Of a DNA stretch of 5,654 bases, positions 1 through 4,635 are shown piece by piece. This stretch comes from Bryobacterales bacterium. GTDB taxonomy: Bacteria > Acidobacteriota > Terriglobia > Bryobacterales > Bryobacteraceae. A program made the position numbers and the translations under genes. The stretch lies in NCBI GenBank assembly GCA_025353235.1, contig JANXQZ010000816.1, forward strand, positions 1 through 5,654. The letters run 5' to 3'. Under the pieces are notes generated by a model. The model saw nothing but the letters and a program-made list of their open reading frames with translations. It was not told the DNA's origin and searched no databases. The stretch's first letter is position 1. Each line of letters begins with the position of its first letter.

Positions 1-381
1 ATTGAGATGGGCTGTGGCTACATGCGTTATAAAAAACTGGCTGCCGTTTGTATTCGGTCCGGCATTTGCCATCGAAAGCGAGCCGACCTGATGCTTCTTA
101 AAATCGCCTTTCAACTCATCGGCAAACTTATAGCCTGGACCACCCCGTCCCGAACCTTCCGGATCGCCGCCCTGAATCATGAAATCATTGATGACGCGAT
201 GGAACTTGGTGCCATCGTAAAATCCTTCGCGAGCTAGAAAAACGAAGTTGTTGACTGTGTTCGGAGCTTCTTTCGGGAACAGGTCGCAGACAATCGTTCC
301 GCGCGATGTTGTGAACGTCGCCGAATACGATTTCTTCGGATCGATCAACATAGAAGGCGGACCGGGGTACTGTTTAGACAT
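1..381 (-). CDS. Cyclophilin-type peptidyl-prolyl cis-trans isomerase (3' end beyond window)
   Basis: This gene encodes a cyclophilin, which catalyses cis-trans isomerisation of Xaa-Pro bonds during protein folding. Reading the minus strand from ATG at 381 gives 127 residues, open to the left edge; a typical single-domain enzyme is about 165-180. Family hallmarks are the [15 protein letters not shown] block (residues 60-74, with catalytic Arg62 and the active-site Phe67, Met68 and Gln70) and [18 protein letters not shown] (103-120). The position of CypA Trp121 appears to be His125, which suggests weak cyclosporin binding. No signal peptide is seen (start [10 protein letters not shown]), so it is probably cytoplasmic. 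The start is bounded by an in-frame TAA at 393-391. Met11 is a possible alternative, but neither start has a clear Shine-Dalgarno site. The family assignment is certain; the specific gene name (ppiA/ppiB type) cannot be decided. Confidence 0.95.
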   Translation of the reverse strand, partial: MSKQYPGPPSMLIDPKKSYSATFTTSRGTIVCDLFPKEAPNTVNNFVFLAREGFYDGTKFHRVINDFMIQGGDPEGSGRGGPGYKFADELKGDFKKHQVGSLSMANAGPNTNGSQFFITHVATAHLN

Positions 382-401
382 AGACTTAGTTTAGCAGCCG
401 C
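382..401. other. 20-bp gap between divergent start codons
   Basis: Only 20 bases separate the ATG of the minus-strand cyclophilin from the ATG of the plus-strand histidine kinase. The gap is AT-leaning on its left side and contains stop codons closing both frames (TAA for the cyclophilin at 393-391, TAG for the kinase frame at 387-389). Neither gene has a recognisable ribosome binding site in it. At least one of the two promoters must lie inside the opposite gene, or the transcripts are leaderless. TAGACT at 381-386 could be a weak -10 box for the plus strand, but I found no matching -35 box. Confidence 0.5.
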
Positions 402-1790
402 ATGGTCCACGACCCCACTAAAGAGACGCTATTCCCGACTCTGCCGCCTGAGATCCTGGAGCAACTCCAGCAACTAGGGCAAGTCCGGGAATTTGCGGAT
501 GGCGAACAGATTCTCCAGGAAGGGACCGTTGATTATCCCTTCTCGGCCGTGCTCGAAGGCGAGGTGCGGGTCAGCAAGCAGATTGGCCCGGATCGCCAAT
601 TGCTGGCGGTACACGGCCCCAGACATTTCATTGGCGAAATCTCCATGCTGGCGGGCGCTCCGTCCGTAGCCAGCGCCTACGCGGCTGGTCCGGTTAAGGT
701 AATTAGCATCCCAGTGGCAGCCTTGAGGACCATCGCTTCAGAATCGGTGCGGAAAACGATTCTCACCGCGATGACGCTCAGAAGCCAAGAGGTTTCCGGC
801 TTCATTGTGCAACAGGAAAAGCTTGCGGCGCTTGGAAAGTTATCCGCCGGGCTCGCGCACGAGCTGAACAACCCAGCGTCGGCGGCGTCGCGCGCGAATA
901 GCGTGTTGAAAGAAGCCATCGGAAACGTGCAGACTCTCTCGATGCAATACGACTGCCGCTTTACCTCCGAGCAGCGAGATCATGTCTTGGCCCTCCAGAG
1001 GAGCTTGCTTCAGCAACTGCCAGGGTTGAACCCGCTCGACAGCATGGATCGGAGCGATCGTGAAGAGGTCTTCAGCGCCCGGCTGCAATCCCATGGCGTG
1101 GACCGGGGATGGGATGCGGCTTCGGTCCTGGTTGGATCCGGGATGACGCTTGCGCAGTTGGACGATCTGGCCGGAGTGCTCGACAAAAAGGTTTTGCCTG
1201 CTGCCGTCACATGGCTGGAAGCCACTCTCCAGATGATGGATTTGAGCATGGAGGTAGAGACGAGCCTGGCGCGAATTTCGGATTTGGTGGGTGCCATGAA
1301 AGAGTACTCTTACATGGATCAGGCAGCGTTTCAGAAGATAGACATCCATAAAGGGATTGAGAGCACGCTGAAGATGTTCAGCCCGAGGCTGAAGGGCGGG
1401 GTGGAGGTGGTCCGCGATTATGACCGCGGTCTACCGCGCATATTCGCCTTCGCCAGCGAGTTGAACCAAGTCTGGACCAACCTGATTGCTAACGCGCTGG
1501 ATGCCATGGACGGCACGGGCCGGCTCACCATCCGCACGGCTCGCTCGGACGACGGAGTGACGGTGGAAGTAGGCGATACCGGGCCAGGCATCCCGCCCGC
1601 GATTCAGCCGCGAATCTTCGAGCCATTTTTCACTACAAAGACAATGGGGAGCGGCACAGGCTTGGGCTTGGACATCTCCTACCGCGTCGTGACACTTCGC
1701 CACGGCGGGTCTATTACCGTGACGTCCCGGCCCGGCGATACGCGCTTTCAAGTTAGTTTGCCGCTGACACCACCCAAGGAGAAGATATGA
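402..1790 (+). CDS. Soluble sensor histidine kinase with N-terminal cyclic-nucleotide-binding-like domain
   Basis: A 462-residue protein with no membrane segment or signal peptide, so a cytoplasmic kinase. Residues about 12-125 form a Crp-like cyclic-nucleotide-binding fold; the cassette GEISMLAGAPSVASA (78-92) keeps Glu79 but has Ser88 where the phosphate-binding Arg is usual. EKLAALGKLSAGLAHELNNP (139-158) is the H-box with phospho-acceptor His153. The second dimerisation helix is about 284-304 (ending AMKEYSYMD), leaving an unusually long segment between them. The ATPase domain follows: N-box around Asn364, G1 box DTGPGIP (392-398), F-box FEPFFTTK (406-413) and G2 box GSGTGLGL (416-423). 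All catalytic elements are present. ATG 402 is the only start before an in-frame TAG at 387, although no Shine-Dalgarno site is visible. It overlaps the zinc finger gene by 4 bases. No response regulator is in the window, so its target is unknown. Confidence 0.95.
   Translation: MVHDPTKETLFPTLPPEILEQLQQLGQVREFADGEQILQEGTVDYPFSAVLEGEVRVSKQIGPDRQLLAVHGPRHFIGEISMLAGAPSVASAYAAGPVKVISIPVAALRTIASESVRKTILTAMTLRSQEVSGFIVQQEKLAALGKLSAGLAHELNNPASAASRANSVLKEAIGNVQTLSMQYDCRFTSEQRDHVLALQRSLLQQLPGLNPLDSMDRSDREEVFSARLQSHGVDRGWDAASVLVGSGMTLAQLDDLAGVLDKKVLPAAVTWLEATLQMMDLSMEVETSLARISDLVGAMKEYSYMDQAAFQKIDIHKGIESTLKMFSPRLKGGVEVVRDYDRGLPRIFAFASELNQVWTNLIANALDAMDGTGRLTIRTARSDDGVTVEVGDTGPGIPPAIQPRIFEPFFTTKTMGSGTGLGLDISYRVVTLRHGGSITVTSRPGDTRFQVSLPLTPPKEKI
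1776..1782 (+). promoter_or_regulatory. Shine-Dalgarno site for the UBP zinc finger gene
   Basis: AAGGAGA lies 4 bases before the ATG at 1787 and inside the last codons of the histidine kinase. Together with the ATGA stop/start overlap this supports translational coupling. It is the clearest ribosome binding site in the window. Confidence 0.8.
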
Positions 1791-2050
1791 AGCCACAGTG
1801 CAGCCATTTGGATCAGATACGAGACGTGAAGCCGCACACGCAGGGGTGCGAAGAGTGCATGAAAACGGGCGACCGATGGGTCCACTTGCGCCTGTGCGCG
1901 GAGTGCGGTCATGTGGGCTGCTGCGACTCCTCCAAGAATCAGCATGCAACCAAACATTTCAAGGCGACTAAGCACCCCATTGTATGGTCATTCGAGCGCG
2001 GCGAAGATTGGGGCTGGTGCTATGCGGATGAAGTAATGATCGAGAGATAA
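1787..2050 (+). CDS. UBP-type zinc finger protein (stand-alone ZnF-UBP domain)
   Basis: An 87-residue protein that is almost entirely one zf-UBP domain. Candidate metal ligands are Cys5, His7, Cys21, Cys24, Cys37, Cys40, Cys45, His53, His57, His63 and Cys78, spaced as in the eukaryotic domains of HDAC6 and USP5. The terminal WCY (77-79) matches the WCY that stacks on the ubiquitin tail in HDAC6. Where HDAC6 has CGR with a ubiquitin-contacting Arg, this protein has CCD (45-47). The fourth ligand of the third zinc site appears to be Asp81 rather than Cys. Eukaryotic members bind the free C-terminal diglycine of ubiquitin; the role of bacterial stand-alone members is not established to my knowledge. 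The gene starts on ATGA overlapping the kinase stop with a good ribosome binding site, so a functional link with the kinase is likely, perhaps as a partner, adaptor or redox/metal sensor (inference). Confidence 0.93.
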   Translation: MKPQCSHLDQIRDVKPHTQGCEECMKTGDRWVHLRLCAECGHVGCCDSSKNQHATKHFKATKHPIVWSFERGEDWGWCYADEVMIER

Positions 2051-2075
2051 GCCCTAGCAGGGAACCGGCGGGCCG

Positions 2076-2088
2076 TGGACGGTGTCCA
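2076..2088 (+). other. Small hairpin over the GTG start of the ABC ATPase
   Basis: TGGAC-GGT-GTCCA is a perfect 5-bp stem with a 3-base loop that includes the proposed GTG start (2082-2084). It could dampen initiation at GTG, or simply indicate that the ATG at 2097 is the true start. Stems this short arise by chance, so its function is uncertain. Confidence 0.25.
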
Positions 2089-2873
2089 ATTCCAACATGG
2101 TGGTCCTCGAAGCCCGGCAACTCACCAAGCGCTACGCCGGGCTGCCTGCGGTCTCAAGCGTCAGCTTTTCCATCGGCGAGGGCGACATTTTGGGGTACCT
2201 GGGACCCAACGGTTCCGGCAAAAGCACGACCGTCAAAATGCTCACTGGGCTCTTGGAGCCGAGCACGGGTCATGTCCTGTATCGAGGCCGCGACATCAAC
2301 GTGGACTTGCCAGCTTACAAACGCAAACTTGGATACGCACCCGAAGAGGCGAATCTATACTCGTTCCTGACGGGATGGGAATATTTGGAGCTGGTGGGCA
2401 CTCTGCGTGAAATCGATGCCAAGCGGCTTAAGGCTAAAGCTGATTCCATGCTGAACGACTTCGCGATGTTCCCCCATCGCCACTCGCCGATTTCTTCCTA
2501 CTCGAAGGGAATGCGCCAGCGGATCATGCTGATTGCGGCGCTGATGCATGATCCGGACGCGCTCATCCTGGACGAACCGTTCTCCGGATTAGACGTCAGC
2601 ATGGCGCTGGTTTTCCGTCAGGTGATCAAGCTGCTGGCGCATTCCGGCAAGGCCATCTTTTTCTGTTCACCCGTCCTGGAAGTAGTGGACAAACTATGCA
2701 CTCATCTCGTGCTCCTGCGCCAAGGGGCGGTAGTGGCGTGCGGCGCTATCGAGGATATTCGGTCCAAAGGCATGGCCCCCGCGCTGGAAGAAGCTTTTCT
2801 GCAACTCACGGAGCGCGTGGATTCGGATGGCTTGGCCGCGAACATCGTGGCTGCTGTGCAGGCACCCTGCTGA
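2082..2873 (+). CDS. ABC transporter ATP-binding protein (ABC-2/exporter type)
   Basis: A 263-residue nucleotide-binding subunit expected to power the permease encoded next. Visible in order: A-loop aromatic Tyr18, Walker A GPNGSGKST (41-49), Q-loop region GYAPEEANLY (84-93, Glu in place of Gln, which I recall as common in this exporter type), signature YSKGMRQR (140-147), Walker B ALILDEP (160-166) and D-loop SGLD (168-171). The H-loop reads FCSPVLEVV (194-202), with Pro197 where the switch His is expected. GTG 2082 is taken as the start because it is the longest plausible option after an in-frame TAG at 2055-2057. ATG 2097 would give the very typical N-terminus MVVLEARQLTKRY and may be the true start. 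Neither has a good ribosome site; CAGGGAA at 2058-2064 is too far upstream. The gene lies 31 bases after the zinc finger gene and 19 before the permease. The substrate is unknown. Confidence 0.93.
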   Translation: MSNSNMVVLEARQLTKRYAGLPAVSSVSFSIGEGDILGYLGPNGSGKSTTVKMLTGLLEPSTGHVLYRGRDINVDLPAYKRKLGYAPEEANLYSFLTGWEYLELVGTLREIDAKRLKAKADSMLNDFAMFPHRHSPISSYSKGMRQRIMLIAALMHDPDALILDEPFSGLDVSMALVFRQVIKLLAHSGKAIFFCSPVLEVVDKLCTHLVLLRQGAVVACGAIEDIRSKGMAPALEEAFLQLTERVDSDGLAANIVAAVQAPC

Positions 2874-2885
2874 GTCATGTTGATT

Positions 2886-2889
2886 AGGA
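2886..2889 (+). promoter_or_regulatory. Likely Shine-Dalgarno site for the permease
   Basis: AGGA sits 3 bases before the ATG at 2893. The spacing is short but the site is usable. An in-frame TGA at 2881-2883 rules out any earlier start, so this site and the ATG at 2893 fix the N-terminus. Confidence 0.45.
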
Positions 2890-2892
2890 CTC

Positions 2893-4629
2893 ATGGCCAC
2901 TAGCCCGTGGCGGGACAAGCCGTTCGCCAGACTCGTCGCGCACTTCGCGGCTGTAATCGTGAACGCCGGTCAAGATTCCGGCGAGTCGGATCTGAATTTA
3001 GGAATTGGTGGCCTGCTCGCCATTCTGGCCGTTCCCGGCGCGTTCGTCTCCATCACTTTGTTCGATAAGTATTCGTCGCTGTTGCGCTATTTTCGCAACG
3101 GTCGCGCTTTCGATCACTACATTGCATCCATTCCAGACAAATATTTCTTCGTCGTTTTCTCCATGGTGGTGACGGGTGTTGTGGTCACGCTGAAATGGGA
3201 TCGAATTTTCCCGAGCCTGCAGGATTACGCGAACCTCGCACCGCTCCCGATCCCCGCTCGAAACATTTACGTCGCTAATCTTGCCGCTATCGCTCTGCTG
3301 GCCTGCATCTTCGCGATCGACGTGAACGCGGTGTCTGCGCTGCTGTTTCCCATGGTGGTGATCGCTGAAGGGGGTACGCTGATCGGCTATGTGGCCTTCG
3401 TGGGTGCGCACGCGGCAACTGTCATCCTCGCGAGCGCCTTCACGTTTTTCGCGTGCTTTGCAATCATCGGAGCGCTGCTGTCCTGCTTGCCGCATGCTGC
3501 ATTCCGCAAGGTCTCGCTCTTCGTGCGGCTCGCGATCATGATCGCGTTGATGGCGATGCTTTGTTCTATATTTTCGGTGCCTCCTCAACTCGCGAAGCTT
3601 GCTGCGAATCCCCACTCGTATGTCCGGTGGTTGCCGCCAGTGTGGTACTTAGCGCTCTATCAATCCTTCCAAGGCAAGGCGTTCGGGGAACTGGCCCAAC
3701 TTGCCTCACTGGCTCTGAAGGCGCTGGCACTGGTGTTCGGCTTGGCGGCGTTCTTTGGGGCGCTCGGCTATCGCCAGTACTTTCGGCGTATTCCTGAGTC
3801 GTCGGATCGCCGGCAGACACCTTCCCGCACAAGGCTGCAACTCGGTTCCGCGCTGCTTGACCGCATCCTGCTGAAGGATCCATTCCAGAGAGCCTGCTAC
3901 CACTTCGGGCTGCGCGCGCTCTTTCGCAGCGAAACGCACTGTATTCTGATTGGTGCGTTTGCCGGGCTCGGATTGATCACGGCCGCGCAATCGATCATGT
4001 CCGTGCCTGCAGCCAAGCCCGGAGCCATCAGCACGATTCCGCATGCGGACCTGCTTGCGGCACCACTCTGTGTAGTGTATTTCCTCGTAGCCGGGTTGCG
4101 CCTGACCTTTGAGCTACCGGCAGGGTTGACGTCTAACTGGATTTTCCGATTGACCGTGGACCGGGCGATTCGCGACGGCTCGGCTGTGGCCCGAAAACTC
4201 ATCCTGAGCTTTCTGGTGCCGGGAGTAATTCTGCCCAGCCTGGTTGCGTACTCGGTGCTCTGGGGTCCGCAGGTGGGCCTGCTGGAGGGCGCGGTGGTGA
4301 CGGCGATGTCTCTGCTGCTGATCGAGACGCTGCTGATTCGTTTCCGCAAAATCCCGTTCGCCTGTGCCATGCCGTCCTTTCAGAACAACGCAATTAGCGT
4401 GATTGTCGTGTATGTAATTGGGTTTTTTGTGTTCACGAGCATGACTTCCCACATCGAGCACTGGATGCTGCTGCAGCCTATCCGTTTTTTAGGAGCCATT
4501 CCGTTTGCGGGGTTAAGTTGGTATGCTCTGCGCGCGGTGAATTATGAGGAGGGCGACCCGGATGCTGCGCTTGTGTACGATAGCCGGATCGAGGACGCAG
4601 TGCAGAAGCTGAACCTGCTCGGATCGTAA
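2893..4629 (+). CDS. Multi-spanning ABC transporter permease, substrate unknown
   Basis: A 578-residue integral membrane protein. I count about 12-13 hydrophobic segments by eye, at roughly residues 38-58, 84-104, 124-144, 147-170, 174-198, 208-228, 268-293, 347-367, 386-402, 438-458, 462-484, 498-518 and 525-547. A polar loop at about 296-330 (rich in Arg, Ser and Gln) divides it into two halves, and both halves begin with PFxRxxxHF (10-18 and 330-338). Its place directly after an exporter-type ATPase makes it the probable membrane partner. It resembles large permeases I recall from Acidobacteriota, with conserved-looking stretches SIPDKYFFVVFSMVVTG (79-95) and FRKIPFACAMP (484-494). The fusion of two half-permeases would let one polypeptide form the pore with two ATPase copies (inference). 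It is intact and ends 6 bases from the convergent hemD stop. Confidence 0.85.
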   Translation: MATSPWRDKPFARLVAHFAAVIVNAGQDSGESDLNLGIGGLLAILAVPGAFVSITLFDKYSSLLRYFRNGRAFDHYIASIPDKYFFVVFSMVVTGVVVTLKWDRIFPSLQDYANLAPLPIPARNIYVANLAAIALLACIFAIDVNAVSALLFPMVVIAEGGTLIGYVAFVGAHAATVILASAFTFFACFAIIGALLSCLPHAAFRKVSLFVRLAIMIALMAMLCSIFSVPPQLAKLAANPHSYVRWLPPVWYLALYQSFQGKAFGELAQLASLALKALALVFGLAAFFGALGYRQYFRRIPESSDRRQTPSRTRLQLGSALLDRILLKDPFQRACYHFGLRALFRSETHCILIGAFAGLGLITAAQSIMSVPAAKPGAISTIPHADLLAAPLCVVYFLVAGLRLTFELPAGLTSNWIFRLTVDRAIRDGSAVARKLILSFLVPGVILPSLVAYSVLWGPQVGLLEGAVVTAMSLLLIETLLIRFRKIPFACAMPSFQNNAISVIVVYVIGFFVFTSMTSHIEHWMLLQPIRFLGAIPFAGLSWYALRAVNYEEGDPDAALVYDSRIEDAVQKLNLLGS

Positions 4630-4635
4630 GCCGCT
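4630..4635. other. 6-bp convergent gap between permease and hemD stops
   Basis: The permease ends with TAA at 4627-4629, and the minus-strand hemD frame ends with TAG read from 4638 to 4636. No intrinsic terminator fits between them, so each transcript probably runs into the 3' end of the opposite gene. Confidence 0.6.

Noticed and set aside
7..237. Plus-strand open frame of 76 codons
   Set aside because: It lies wholly within the cyclophilin coding sequence on the other strand, which matches its family throughout; this frame has no family resemblance.
358..386. Plus-strand promoter with TAGACT as -10 box
   Set aside because: No acceptable -35 box is found at the right spacing and the -10 match is only partial; not strong enough to annotate as a promoter.
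840..1349. Minus-strand open frame of 169 codons opposite the histidine kinase
   Set aside because: It is an antisense shadow of an intact kinase gene; the product is rich in His, Arg and Gln with no domain.
1431..1949. Minus-strand open frame of 172 codons across the kinase end and zinc finger
   Set aside because: It overlaps two convincingly coding genes and its translation shows no recognisable motif.
2998..3615. Minus-strand open frame of 205 codons opposite the permease
   Set aside because: The very basic, charged translation (many His, Arg, Glu and Gln) is what the complement of a hydrophobic membrane protein gene gives; there are no family motifs.
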